Counted from the first letter of the stretch, positions 7,897 through 16,297 are shown. The stretch is 18,373 nucleotides of DNA from Pseudomonadota bacterium (GCA_030641485.1 DAOWHJ010000050.1:1-18373), one strand, 5' to 3'. Notes: a model not told the origin generated them from the sequence alone. Numbers and translations are program-made.

Positions 7897-9303
7897 CTAT
7901 CGCTGAGCCCCGAGCTCTTTAAACACCTGCCACCCCTGAAGCAATTCCACGGCCCGCACAAGCTGAATATCACTGCGCCAGTCAGTCGCCTTATTGAGCC
8001 CTTTCACCTTAGACTTCGGAGTCTTTTCTAAGGCTTTTTCAGTTTTTGACTCAGGCTTTGATGGCTGCGCCCCTTCACTCTTTTTAACTCCTGTGCCATT
8101 ACCATTTTCGAAATGACCTTTCAGATCTTTCTCTTTAATACTATGCATAAGCCCTTTCTCTCTCTTACGCACAACCTCACCCGCATCGACGATGATATCG
8201 GGCTCAATCCCTTTTGCCTGAATCGAACGTCCAGAAGGGGTATAGTAAAGTGACGTTGTCAAACGGACTGCCGACCCATCCTCAAGCGGAACAATAGTCT
8301 GAACTGAGCCCTTGCCAAAACTGGGGGTCCCCATAACCAACGCGCGTTTGTGGTCTTGAAGTGCTCCCGCAACAATTTCCGAAGCACTGGCACTCCCACC
8401 ATTAACTAAAACAACAATCGGATAATCACCCTCAGTGCCGTCATCGTAAGCCTGATAACGCATGTTCTGCTTACTGATACGACCATCCGTATAGACAATC
8501 AGACCTGATTTAAGAAAATAATCAGAAACCTTGACTGCCTGCTGGAGGAGACCACCGGGGTTGTTACGCAGATCAAGTACCAAACCTGAAATTGAGTTAT
8601 CTTTTTTCAACTCCTTCATCTTACGATTCAAATCAGCGTAGGTTCGAGATTGGAACTGGGCTAATCGCACATAGGCGATAGAATCGGTCAGCATCCTGTT
8701 TTTGACACTGACAACCTTAATGACATCACGAATGATGGTTATATCAAGCAACGAGTTCAAACCATCTCGCAAAATTGAGATCGTAATTTCGGTATTCTTC
8801 GGACCTCGCATCTTCTTGACCGCCTCCATCAAGGTCAGATCTTTACTAAGCTCATCATTAATCTTGATGATCCGATCGCCAGCTTCAACCCCGGCCCGAT
8901 AGGCTGGTGTATCTTCAATCGGCGAGACCACCGTCAAAACTCCATCACGGATCGTAATTTCAATGCCCAGACCACCAAAAGAGCCCGTCGTTTCAACCTG
9001 CATTTCCTTAAACATCTCAGGTGGCATGAAGCTCGAGTGGGGATCAAGGTCGGCCAGCATACCTTTGATTGAACCATATACAAGTTTCTTTATTTCAACA
9101 TCTTCAACATAATTTTTCTGAACCAGGCTCAAGGTATCAGTAAAAAGTTTAATGTACTCATAAGCGCTTTTTTCTGTAGTCACCTGGGCTTCTTCCCGGG
9201 CCTTCAGATCCCCGGGGAAAACGCCAAGATTAACAACAAAAAAAGCCACAACTGCAATCATGACACCCAAAGCTAACGATTTCCATTTGTTTCTTTCAAC
9301 CAT
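7897..9303 (-). CDS. ctpA: C-terminal processing protease, S41 family
   Basis: This periplasmic or membrane-anchored serine protease has 468 residues. An uncleaved or signal-type membrane helix lies at about 9-28. A PDZ domain follows (about 105-185), then the S41 protease core. The catalytic positions are visible: S306 in NGGSASASEI, K331 in SFGKGSVQ and Q335, with the family's 25-residue Ser-Lys spacing. After the IEPDIIVD strand there is a Lys/Glu/Ser-rich, probably disordered stretch (about 378-440), then a short helical end. I chose ATG 9303-9301 because GGAGG lies 9 bases upstream; a longer frame begins at 9369 without such a site. CtpA-type proteases in other bacteria degrade cell-wall hydrolases of the M23 and NlpC types, so its place after an EnvC-like M23 gene is suggestive. 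It is 96 bases downstream of that gene. Confidence 0.95.
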   Translation of the reverse strand: MVERNKWKSLALGVMIAVVAFFVVNLGVFPGDLKAREEAQVTTEKSAYEYIKLFTDTLSLVQKNYVEDVEIKKLVYGSIKGMLADLDPHSSFMPPEMFKEMQVETTGSFGGLGIEITIRDGVLTVVSPIEDTPAYRAGVEAGDRIIKINDELSKDLTLMEAVKKMRGPKNTEITISILRDGLNSLLDITIIRDVIKVVSVKNRMLTDSIAYVRLAQFQSRTYADLNRKMKELKKDNSISGLVLDLRNNPGGLLQQAVKVSDYFLKSGLIVYTDGRISKQNMRYQAYDDGTEGDYPIVVLVNGGSASASEIVAGALQDHKRALVMGTPSFGKGSVQTIVPLEDGSAVRLTTSLYYTPSGRSIQAKGIEPDIIVDAGEVVRKREKGLMHSIKEKDLKGHFENGNGTGVKKSEGAQPSKPESKTEKALEKTPKSKVKGLNKATDWRSDIQLVRAVELLQGWQVFKELGAQR

Positions 9304-9399
9304 CCTAAAAAACCTCCAAAATAGTGATAGATATACATTTGAATCTGTAGAAACAGACAATTTAAACACCTTAATTATAGCTGCCCCAGCTGAAAATTA

Positions 9400-10590
9400 T
9401 CATAACTGTGAAACCCAAACCAGAGGGTCCTCAGGAACCCCCCCTTGACGTATCTCAAAATATAGTGAAGGTGTCTCCGAAAACACCCCAGAGCCCACCT
9501 CGCCAATAACATCTAAAGCCTTAAGCTGGTCATTAACCACACAGGAGAATTTATCCAAGTGGGCATAAACCGAGTGGTAGCCGCCGCCGTGATCAACAAC
9601 TAAGAGATTGCCGTAACCTTTCATCCAGGAGGCAAAAACCACCTGCCCCCGGTAGATAACCTTAACCGGCGATCCACGCTCAGCTTCAATCTCGATACCT
9701 TTATTGCGAGTAACTGTGGCAAAACGAGAATCTTTTTCAATCCCAAAAAAGCTAATCACCACCCCATCCACTGGAACCGGCAAACTCCCCTTATGCAAAG
9801 CAAACTCACTTTTAGATGATTCAGTCTTAAGGGTCATTCGTTTGAGTTTGGCGGCCACTCCTTCAAGTTCCACAACCAACCTCTCGTGTGCCTCAACCTG
9901 ATGCTTGATTTTATACAACAACTCATTTTTTTTGGCAATATTTTCTTCTAATGCAGCCATTTTATCTACTTGCTGCTGTTCTAGATGAGCCAAAAAAAGG
10001 TGCCGTTTTTCAAGCTCCTGATGACGCTTGTGGATTTCAGCCAGCAGGGACAAATAGGAGTTTTGCAATTTTTTATCAGCGGCCAGAACTCGTTGCCCAT
10101 AAACCAGTGAGTTGAGATTTTCCGTAAGGTCACTATCTCCAGCAAGAAAGTCAAGCCATTTTCCCGAAGGCTGACAATAGCGAATTTTAAGACGTTGACA
10201 AAACTTCTCCCGAATTTCAGTCAAGCTCTGTTCAAGGCGGGTCGCCTCAGTTCTCTGCTCGGCCACCTCAACTCTTGCCCGCTGTTTACCCGTTGCCAAC
10301 TCATCAAGTTCAAACTTAAGAGCGCTGCGCCAGCGATTTAGATCATCTATCTCTTTAAGAACTGACCCTCGTCGCAACCGAGCCCGATTCCCCTGCTTAC
10401 GTCCCCTTTGAATTTCCTGTTTAAGTGTACGTAAGTCACGGGCAGCTTCATCGTCTCCGCTGGCACGAGCACCACTCAAGCCCAAAAATGAAACCAGTGG
10501 CAGGGTGAACAGGAATATAAGCGACAAACCCAAAATAAAACTTTTTTGGTTACAATCGATAGACGAGCACAGGAGGTTCAAGTTATTCAC
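9400..10590 (-). CDS. envC: EnvC-like murein hydrolase activator with degenerate M23/LytM domain
   Basis: The 396-residue product is probably exported: a hydrophobic signal segment spans about residues 17-40 and ends in GARASG. Residues about 46-265 are predicted coiled coil, with many heptad-spaced Leu and charged residues. The LytM/M23 domain is at about 280-396. Active M23 enzymes have HKGID and HLHFEIR; here these read NKGIE (N296, E300) and SLYFEIR (S375, Y377), so the zinc ligands are gone, although H344 in YAHL remains. E. coli EnvC is similarly inactive and works by activating amidases when FtsEX drives its coiled coil. The start is GTG 10590-10588, overlapping the ftsX stop codon as GTGA, with AGGA 7 bases upstream. 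The tight coupling to ftsX strongly supports a partner role in septal wall splitting. It could also be annotated as a generic M23 protein. Confidence 0.87.
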   Translation of the reverse strand: MNNLNLLCSSIDCNQKSFILGLSLIFLFTLPLVSFLGLSGARASGDDEAARDLRTLKQEIQRGRKQGNRARLRRGSVLKEIDDLNRWRSALKFELDELATGKQRARVEVAEQRTEATRLEQSLTEIREKFCQRLKIRYCQPSGKWLDFLAGDSDLTENLNSLVYGQRVLAADKKLQNSYLSLLAEIHKRHQELEKRHLFLAHLEQQQVDKMAALEENIAKKNELLYKIKHQVEAHERLVVELEGVAAKLKRMTLKTESSKSEFALHKGSLPVPVDGVVISFFGIEKDSRFATVTRNKGIEIEAERGSPVKVIYRGQVVFASWMKGYGNLLVVDHGGGYHSVYAHLDKFSCVVNDQLKALDVIGEVGSGVFSETPSLYFEIRQGGVPEDPLVWVSQL

Positions 10591-11495
10591 GGACTATTCC
10601 TAAGCCAACGGGAGGAAAGGAAAAATCCAGCAACACCAAGAAGAGTTCCTAAGAGCAGAAAAAAAAGCAGTGGAGCGAAACCAAAGAATTCAAGTTGTGG
10701 GGCCATTGACCACTGCGGCACTTGCGCCATTAACCAGAAACGAATATAACTGAATCCAGCATAGGACAGCCCCAGGGCAAAAGATGTTGCCACCGCACCC
10801 TGAAAAACCCCCTCAAGCAGGTAAGGCAGAGCAATAAACCATCGGGTTGCCCCGACCAGGTAAAGCACCTTTATAGTTTCACGGCGGGCAAAGAGTGAAA
10901 GCCTGATCGTGCTGGCGACAATAAAGACTGTAACCGCGGAGAGGAACGTCGCAAAAATAAAACCAAAATATTTCACCATTTTTAAGAGCGAAAAGAGCTG
11001 GCGCAACCAGTAACTACCGTAAATAACCTCATCAACCCCAACCTGGCGCTGTAACTGCCGGGCCAGTCGCTCTACATCTGCAACTTCTGCAACGGCATCA
11101 TCAAGTAACAACTCGAAAGAAGCCGGAAGTGGGTTTTCGGGCAAATCGGAGAGAAAATTTGAATTTTCCCCCAGTGTCACCTTGAACCTCTGTAAGGCCA
11201 TATCTTTAGAGACAAACTCCAAACGAATAACTTCTTTAAGTTCAAGGCAGAAATTTTTCAAAAGCTTTAATTTTTCCGCCCCGAGGTCATCCTCCAGATA
11301 GACCGCAATTTTAAGGTCAGTCCGCCAACCTGAAACCGCTCGGTCAGCATTAATATAGGCCAGAAAATAGAGCGCTAGCATCAACATAGCGATCGAGATA
11401 ATCGTAATCGAGATTAAGTTAATTACGGGATGCCGACGGATGTTGTTGCCCGTCAGTTTAAAGATTGGGAAAATATGATCAGATATTTTGGCCAT
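10587..11495 (-). CDS. ftsX: Cell division ABC transporter permease FtsX
   Basis: FtsX is the membrane half of FtsEX, which links ATP hydrolysis at the divisome to wall hydrolases outside the membrane. The 302-residue protein has the expected topology: a short cytoplasmic start, a membrane helix at about 24-46, an extracytoplasmic domain (about 50-165) that would contact the EnvC-like coiled coil, and three further helices with the FtsX/MacB-type core (SLFARRETIKVLYLVGAT) between helices two and three. I chose ATG 11495-11493, since the frame's first possible start is a TTG at 11525 with no ribosome binding site; a weak AGAGA precedes the ATG. The gap to ftsE is 42 bases and the 3' end overlaps the envC start by 4 bases. 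No arrangement is unusual for the family. Confidence 0.93.
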   Translation of the reverse strand: MAKISDHIFPIFKLTGNNIRRHPVINLISITIISIAMLMLALYFLAYINADRAVSGWRTDLKIAVYLEDDLGAEKLKLLKNFCLELKEVIRLEFVSKDMALQRFKVTLGENSNFLSDLPENPLPASFELLLDDAVAEVADVERLARQLQRQVGVDEVIYGSYWLRQLFSLLKMVKYFGFIFATFLSAVTVFIVASTIRLSLFARRETIKVLYLVGATRWFIALPYLLEGVFQGAVATSFALGLSYAGFSYIRFWLMAQVPQWSMAPQLEFFGFAPLLFFLLLGTLLGVAGFFLSSRWLRNSP

Positions 11496-11537
11496 ATAAG
11501 GATAGTCTCTTGGGAGGTGGTCCAATAATAGTTGTAA

Positions 11538-12206
11538 CTAATCAGGCCAGACATAGGCTTGCAACGAACCATGATCAAGATAAAAGACCTTTCGCTTAAA
11601 TCTTTGCAGCAGAGCCCGGTTATGGGTAACCATAACTATGGTTGTACCCTGTGAATTAATAAAATGTAAAATTCGCATAATTTCTTCGGCAATCTCATAG
11701 TCTAAGTTACCAGTCGGCTCATCGGCAAGTATAATTCTAGGATTATTGACCAGAGCTCTGGCAATCGCCACGCGCTGCTGTTCACCACCCGATAGTTGTA
11801 CGGGTAAACGATCAATCTGACGCTCAATCCCAACCACCTTAAGAGCATGCCAGACCCGCTTTTGAATATGTTGTCGCGGCACCCCAGACACCTCCAGTGC
11901 GAGAGCAATATTATCAAAAACCGTATAGTTAGGAATAAGTTTGTAGTCCTGAAAGACAACCCCCATACGTCGACGCAGACCCGCGAGCTCAGCGGGACTG
12001 GCCCGAACCAGGTCTAATCCGTCAATTACAATCTGACCACCTTCAGGTTTAATATCGGCAAAAAGCAGACGAAAAAGAGTCGTCTTTCCAGCCCCACTCG
12101 GGCCAGAAAGATAAACAAATTCACCCTTACCGACTTTGAATGAGACATCCTTCAAAATCATGTCGGGGTGATTATAACTCTTATTTAAGTGAGATACGCG
12201 AATCAT
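11538..12206 (-). CDS. ftsE: Cell division ATP-binding protein FtsE
   Basis: FtsE is the cytoplasmic ATPase of FtsEX. The 222-residue length matches the family. Motifs appear in order: Walker A GPSGAGKT at 35-42, Q-loop Q86 in VVFQDYKL, signature LSGGEQQR at 138-145, Walker B IILADEP at 158-164, D-loop GNLD and switch H195. The DYKL stretch after the Q-loop is typical of FtsE rather than LolD. The ATG at 12206-12204 is preceded by GGAAACAA, a weak ribosome binding site, and lies inside the 3' end of proS, overlapping it by 26 bases. That overlap suggests translational coupling to proS. A longer frame to 12245 would overlap proS further and is not supported by homologue length. Confidence 0.95.
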   Translation of the reverse strand: MIRVSHLNKSYNHPDMILKDVSFKVGKGEFVYLSGPSGAGKTTLFRLLFADIKPEGGQIVIDGLDLVRASPAELAGLRRRMGVVFQDYKLIPNYTVFDNIALALEVSGVPRQHIQKRVWHALKVVGIERQIDRLPVQLSGGEQQRVAIARALVNNPRIILADEPTGNLDYEIAEEIMRILHFINSQGTTIVMVTHNRALLQRFKRKVFYLDHGSLQAYVWPD

Positions 12207-13920
12207 TTGTTTCCAACTCGTCAAACAGAGACCATAAAGAGTCAAGGTTATCTAAAGGAAACTCTTTAGACTCAGTGGAATTCCGAAGTTTCGCCTCAAT
12301 AATTCCCTGCTTAAACCCGCGGCGACCCAAAGTTAAGCGCACCGGCATTCCCAAAAGATCAGCATCCTTAAATTTAACCCCGGGGCGTTCATTACGATCA
12401 TCATATAAAATTGAAATATTACGCCGCAAAAACTCCTGATAGAGCTTCTCACAAAAGGCCGTGACCTCGGCAGATTTCAAATCGAGATTTAACAGTGCGA
12501 CTTTAAACGGGGCGATGGCGTAAGGAAAACTAATTCCATTTTCGTCATGGTTCTGCTCAATCGCTGCAGCCACTGTACGGCCAACGCCAATACCGTAACA
12601 ACCCATGACCATGTGTTTCTCCTGGCCATCATGGTCAAGGAATGTCGCATTTAACTTCTCACTATACTTGGTCCCGAGCTTAAAGATGTGACCAACCTCA
12701 ATCCCCCGATCAATTTGCAAGGACCCATCACAACGCGGACAAAGCTCGCCGGCTCTAGCCAACACCAGGTCGGCAACAGTTTCACACGTAAAGTCACGCC
12801 CCCAACAAACCCTATGGAGATGATAACCATTACGATTTGCCCCGCAAATCATCGGCCCCATATGCGGCACCATTCGATCAACCAAAACCGGGATACTAAC
12901 TTCAAGCGGCCCCAGGTAACCAACCGGTAAACCCAAATCATCAGCAACCCGTGCCGATGGCGGAATCTCAAGCCAGTTAGCCCCCAAAATCGCCTTCACC
13001 TTGAGCTCATTAACCTCACGATCCCCAGGCACCACCACCATGCAGAAGCCTAAGTCACTCTCAAAAACCATGCTCTTAATTGTGGCATTTGGACTAACCT
13101 TAAAAAATGCAGCAACATCTTCAATCGACTCACAATCAGGCGTTGCTACCGCATCTGATACAGGCAACTCAACTTCTGACTCAATGACACTCTCTGGAAC
13201 AAATTTACTTTGTGCTTTTTCGACATTAGCAGCATAATCACACTTTGTACAACTGGCAATCGCATCTTCGCCAGATTCGGCAAGGACCACAAACTCATGT
13301 GAAAAATTACCACCAATCGCTCCAGAGTCGGCCTCGACTGCGCGAAAGTTAAGCCCACACCGTGAAAAAATATGGCTATAGGCCTCATGCATTGCCTGAT
13401 AACTTAAGGTCGCAGCAACATCATCAACATCAAAACTGTAAGCATCCTTCATGATAAACTCACGCCCCCGCATAAGACCAAATCGGGGTCTGATTTCGTC
13501 GCGAAACTTAGTCTGAACCTGATAAAGATTAAGCGGCAACTGGCGGTAGGATCGTACCTCATTACGAACTAGGTCGGTAATCACCTCTTCATGGGTTGGA
13601 CCAAAGCAGAAATCGCGCTGATGACGATCTTTGAACCTTAAAAGCTCCTTACCATAAAAATCCCACCGTTCACTCTCCTGCCAGAGTTCCGCAGGCTGAA
13701 CTGCTGGCAACAGAACTTCCTGAGCTCCGGCCAGATTCATCTCCTGACGCACAATCGCTTCAACATTACGCAGCGCCATAAGTCCAAACGGCAGATAAGA
13801 GTAAATTCCGGCAGCTAAACGTCGAATCATTCCCGCCCTAAGCATCAATCGGTGGCTTAACACCTCGGCTTCAGCTGGAACTTCTTTCAAAGTTGGCAGG
13901 TGCATCCTGGAAAAACGCAT
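12181..13920 (-). CDS. proS: Prolyl-tRNA synthetase, bacterial type
   Basis: The enzyme charges tRNA-Pro. The 579-residue protein is the long bacterial form (E. coli 572) with a class II core: motif 2 around RDEIRPRFGLMRGREFIMKDAYSF, an inserted YbaK-like editing domain (about residues 225-385, clearing mischarged Ala-tRNA-Pro), motif 3 GCYGIGVGRTVAAAIEQ, and a C-terminal anticodon-binding domain. Cys-containing SCTKCDY and CPRCDGS stretches flank the insert as in many bacterial ProRS. I chose ATG 13920-13918 because GAGG lies 5 bases upstream and the product begins MRFSRMHLPTLKEVPAEAE like homologues; the frame extends 43 codons upstream through a palindrome and the promoter, which is not credible. 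It is the first gene of the run into ftsE. Confidence 0.97.
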   Translation of the reverse strand: MRFSRMHLPTLKEVPAEAEVLSHRLMLRAGMIRRLAAGIYSYLPFGLMALRNVEAIVRQEMNLAGAQEVLLPAVQPAELWQESERWDFYGKELLRFKDRHQRDFCFGPTHEEVITDLVRNEVRSYRQLPLNLYQVQTKFRDEIRPRFGLMRGREFIMKDAYSFDVDDVAATLSYQAMHEAYSHIFSRCGLNFRAVEADSGAIGGNFSHEFVVLAESGEDAIASCTKCDYAANVEKAQSKFVPESVIESEVELPVSDAVATPDCESIEDVAAFFKVSPNATIKSMVFESDLGFCMVVVPGDREVNELKVKAILGANWLEIPPSARVADDLGLPVGYLGPLEVSIPVLVDRMVPHMGPMICGANRNGYHLHRVCWGRDFTCETVADLVLARAGELCPRCDGSLQIDRGIEVGHIFKLGTKYSEKLNATFLDHDGQEKHMVMGCYGIGVGRTVAAAIEQNHDENGISFPYAIAPFKVALLNLDLKSAEVTAFCEKLYQEFLRRNISILYDDRNERPGVKFKDADLLGMPVRLTLGRRGFKQGIIEAKLRNSTESKEFPLDNLDSLWSLFDELETNDSRISLK

Positions 13921-13956
13921 AAAATCCTCACTTGATAGGAAACAAAGCAAAAAGCA

Positions 13957-13974
13957 ATGGGGTCTGACCCCTTT
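13957..13974. repeat. GGGGTC palindrome in the proS leader
   Basis: GGGGTCTGACCCC (13959-13971) is a perfect 6-base inverted repeat around one T, flanked by AAT and TTT. The GGGGTCA/TGACCCC core is shared with the REP-like copies at 4721-4803, and palindromes of this form are common intergenic repeats in proteobacteria. In the message it would fold into a stable stem about 40 bases before the proS start. Confidence 0.5.
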
Positions 13975-14020
13975 GCCCGCTTTTGACAGTGTGTCATAGT
14001 CTCTGCAAACAGAATAAGCC

Positions 14021-14049
14021 CTTGTAGAAACTCCGCCACATCTTGTCAA
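14021..14049 (-). promoter_or_regulatory. proS: Candidate sigma70 promoter for the proS operon
   Basis: On the minus strand, a perfect -35 TTGACA (14049-14044), a 17-base spacer and TACAAG (14026-14021, four of six consensus bases) lie just after the acsA terminator and about 100 bases upstream of the proS ATG. This is the only good pair I see in the gap. Confidence 0.5.
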
Positions 14050-14050
14050 G

Positions 14051-14092
14051 CATAAAAAAGCCCCGACTCTGTTTGAGCCGGGGCTTTTTTAT
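14051..14092. terminator. Bidirectional intrinsic terminator after acsA
   Basis: AAAAAAGCCCCG (14054-14065) and CGGGGCTTTTTT (14079-14090) form a GC-rich stem, extended inward by CTC/GAG after one mismatch, with a 5-base loop. T-runs flank both sides, so it can act in both directions. It lies 34 bases beyond the acsA stop and separates it from the proS promoter. Confidence 0.92.
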
Positions 14093-14125
14093 TAATTAAG
14101 CTTAAACTTAGCTAAATTGATCGAC

Positions 14126-16099
14126 CTACAGATCACGACGATCTTCCATGCTAAAGAGTTTACGCTCCTGCTTGGTATTGATGCCCAAAGCTTCACGTTT
14201 TTTATCAATGTGAGCAATCATCTTGGCAGCATGCTCATAAGGATCGATGGCGAAATCCCACTTACCACCAACCTCTTCTTCCATGCCATTGAAGAGATGC
14301 TCTTTGAACTTGCTACCTTCGGTGGCCGGGAAAGCGGCACCAAAAACAGTGTAAACCCCGGAAGAGACAAAATACTGACCGATGGAGATCGCTTTCTCAC
14401 TCATCCATTCGGGAGCAGAACCGGCAGCCGGCAAGTCGGAAAGTCTTTCACCAAGACCACCCTCCTCAAGAACGCCAGAAGCGGCGATCAGGATACGACT
14501 ATTATCAACACAGGAACCCAGACTCAAGACCGGCGGGATACCAACCGTTTCACAAACTTCAGCCAGTCCCGGACCCGCAAACTTGGCTGCGCCTTCAGGA
14601 GTCAAAAGACCAGTTTTACCAATTGTGATAGTTGCACAACCGGTCATCAAAACGATAACGTCATTTTTGACGAGCTCTTTAACAACTTCGGTGTGAACCC
14701 AGTCATGCTTGACGCGGGGATTAGTACAACCAACAACCCCGGCGATCCCACGAATACGACCACTAATAATCGCATCATTCAAAGGACGATAAGAGGCACG
14801 ATAGGTACCGCCCAAATGGTATTTGATATTTTCGTGGGTGAAACCGTGGATACCTATATGTTTGTTCTGCGGGATCTCAACCGGTTTAGTCCGGTTCTGG
14901 AAACGCTTAATCGCTTCTTCAACAACCTCGTCAACACACTCACGGGGATTGGTTTCATCAAGCTGAATATGTCGGGCCCCTTCGATGTGAGCGCGATAGT
15001 TTGTGGTAAACAAAGGAGTGTCGTAACATTTGGCTACCGGAGAAAGACCCTGTTTGATACACTGGACGTCAACCGCCATAGCATCAACGGCGCCAGTTAC
15101 GAGCAGGGCTTCCGTTGACATGAAGTTACCGGCATGAGGAATACCGTGACGAGCGAGAACCTCAGCTCCAGAACAACACATCCCGGCCAGTACAATGCCT
15201 TCAGCGCCAGCAGCTTTGGCTTTTTCGATCAATTTAGGATCATTAACGGCATCGATCATAGCTTCGAACATGATCGGCTCATGACCATTGATAACAACGT
15301 TAACCGATTTTTCTTCCAGACAACCCATATCAACATAGGCTGCCAGCGGCTCAGGAGTCCCAAAAAGGATATCAGAAAGCTCAGTCGCAACCATCGAACC
15401 ACCCCAACCATCGGAGAGAGCCGCACGCTGAAAACCCCGTGCAATATTTACATATTCCTGATCGACGCCGATATGAGTCCGATGCATCATCTCCATCAAC
15501 TCACGCATTGCGCCACGCGGAACAATCCCAAGCTCACGCCAACGTTCCAGAGTTTTTTCCGGAACCCGTTTCATGAAAGGAATTTCGCCTTCAACCTGGG
15601 TGTAGGTTTTTTCGAGCTCTCCAGCCAGCTCAAGACCCAACTCCATGATCTCACGATCTTTAATTTCTCCGTCTACTTCAACTGTGAGCGGAATTTCCAG
15701 GTAGCCACAAACTTCTTTCAGTTTACGCTCATCCTTAATCCGGAAGCCATCAACCTTGCCATGTACTACTTCTTTGAAACAGTCAAGCATCCCCATACCA
15801 TGATCGGTATGAGCAGCTGCACCAGCGACGACCATACGAGCAAAGTTACGGGCTGAGATAGTATCAATTGTGGCACCACATACGCCCTGTTTGGCATACG
15901 GATCTTTAGGGCTTAAACGACAAGGACCCATTGAACAGTTTTTACAACATGCGGAAACCGCACCAATCGGGCAAGCTGACATTTCATTGGCTCTATGAAA
16001 TGAAATCTTAACCCCGTCTTTCGTAGCTTTCTCCAGCATCTGAATCGTACTGGGACATATTGACGCTGCCTGGATATCTAACTCTTTCGATTTTGCCAT
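14126..16099 (-). CDS. acsA: Anaerobic carbon monoxide dehydrogenase catalytic subunit
   Basis: This 657-residue Ni-Fe enzyme interconverts CO and CO2, either for the Wood-Ljungdahl pathway or for CO oxidation. All metal ligands of the CooS/AcsA family are present: C43 and C51 for the D-cluster, C52, C55, C60 and C74 for the B-cluster, and H273, C309, C347, C458, C488 and C530 for the Ni-containing C-cluster. The stretch between C488 and C530 is shorter than in monofunctional CooS as I recall it, and the end (SDLPAAGSAPEWMSEKA, then an AHIDKKREALGI-type tail) resembles AcsA of CODH/acetyl-CoA synthase, hence the symbol; cooS is the alternative. I chose ATG 16099-16097 because AGGAGGT lies about 9 bases upstream and the frame's upstream 33 codons do not resemble the family. 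No acsB, corrinoid protein, cooC or cooF gene lies beside it. A terminator follows and a sigma54-type promoter precedes it. Confidence 0.95.
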   Translation of the reverse strand: MAKSKELDIQAASICPSTIQMLEKATKDGVKISFHRANEMSACPIGAVSACCKNCSMGPCRLSPKDPYAKQGVCGATIDTISARNFARMVVAGAAAHTDHGMGMLDCFKEVVHGKVDGFRIKDERKLKEVCGYLEIPLTVEVDGEIKDREIMELGLELAGELEKTYTQVEGEIPFMKRVPEKTLERWRELGIVPRGAMRELMEMMHRTHIGVDQEYVNIARGFQRAALSDGWGGSMVATELSDILFGTPEPLAAYVDMGCLEEKSVNVVINGHEPIMFEAMIDAVNDPKLIEKAKAAGAEGIVLAGMCCSGAEVLARHGIPHAGNFMSTEALLVTGAVDAMAVDVQCIKQGLSPVAKCYDTPLFTTNYRAHIEGARHIQLDETNPRECVDEVVEEAIKRFQNRTKPVEIPQNKHIGIHGFTHENIKYHLGGTYRASYRPLNDAIISGRIRGIAGVVGCTNPRVKHDWVHTEVVKELVKNDVIVLMTGCATITIGKTGLLTPEGAAKFAGPGLAEVCETVGIPPVLSLGSCVDNSRILIAASGVLEEGGLGERLSDLPAAGSAPEWMSEKAISIGQYFVSSGVYTVFGAAFPATEGSKFKEHLFNGMEEEVGGKWDFAIDPYEHAAKMIAHIDKKREALGINTKQERKLFSMEDRRDL

Positions 16100-16223
16100 T
16101 GGGTTACTACCTCCTATGATAGTTTTATTAGGTTGGCATTTAAAAACTTCTATTCGAACAGTAAAGCCCACATAAATATTAATAACGGCAACGAGCACCG
16201 TCTAGCTTTCGGAGATGAGAATT

Positions 16224-16239
16224 AGCAATTAACATACCA
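16224..16239 (-). promoter_or_regulatory. acsA: Candidate sigma54 (-24/-12) promoter for acsA
   Basis: On the minus strand TGGTATG-TTAA-TTGCT matches the sigma54 consensus TGGCACG-N4-TTGC(A/T) at 10 of 12 defined positions, with the invariant GG and GC ten bases apart. Transcription would start near 16213, about 114 bases before the ATG. Use of sigma54 would require an AAA+ activator, for which upstream repeats are candidate sites. Confidence 0.55.
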
Positions 16240-16268
16240 CAAGTATTGCCCGCTTAGATTCAGCGACA

Positions 16269-16281
16269 ATCAACTTTTGAT
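16269..16281. promoter_or_regulatory. Small inverted repeat between acsA promoter and upstream repeats
   Basis: ATCAA (16269-16273) and TTGAT (16277-16281) form a perfect 5-base inverted repeat with a 3-base centre. On the plus strand the segment AATCAACTTTTGA misses the IHF consensus by one position. It sits 55-70 bases upstream of the predicted acsA start, where IHF often bends DNA in sigma54 promoters. Confidence 0.3.
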
Positions 16282-16297
16282 CCCGCCCCCCCTGTGC

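Noticed and set aside
9374..9379. A perfect TATAAT on the minus strand upstream of ctpA as an internal promoter
   Set aside because: No acceptable -35 hexamer lies 16-18 bases upstream, so a single hexamer in AT-rich sequence is not enough.
13921..14049. N-terminal extension of proS by 43 codons
   Set aside because: It covers the palindrome and the predicted promoter; the ATG at 13920 has a GAGG site and matches homologue starts.
13921..14050. A T-box riboswitch in front of proS
   Set aside because: The leader is only about 90 bases from the predicted start and contains no T-box core or specifier-stem architecture.
14117..15118. A 333-codon open frame on the plus strand opposite the carbon monoxide dehydrogenase gene
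   Set aside because: It lies wholly antisense to a gene with all expected metal ligands, its product is not recognisable, and it has no ribosome binding site; long antisense frames arise from codon bias.
15134..15856. A 240-codon plus-strand frame also opposite the dehydrogenase gene
   Set aside because: Same situation: a shadow of the real gene, with no domain or upstream signal.
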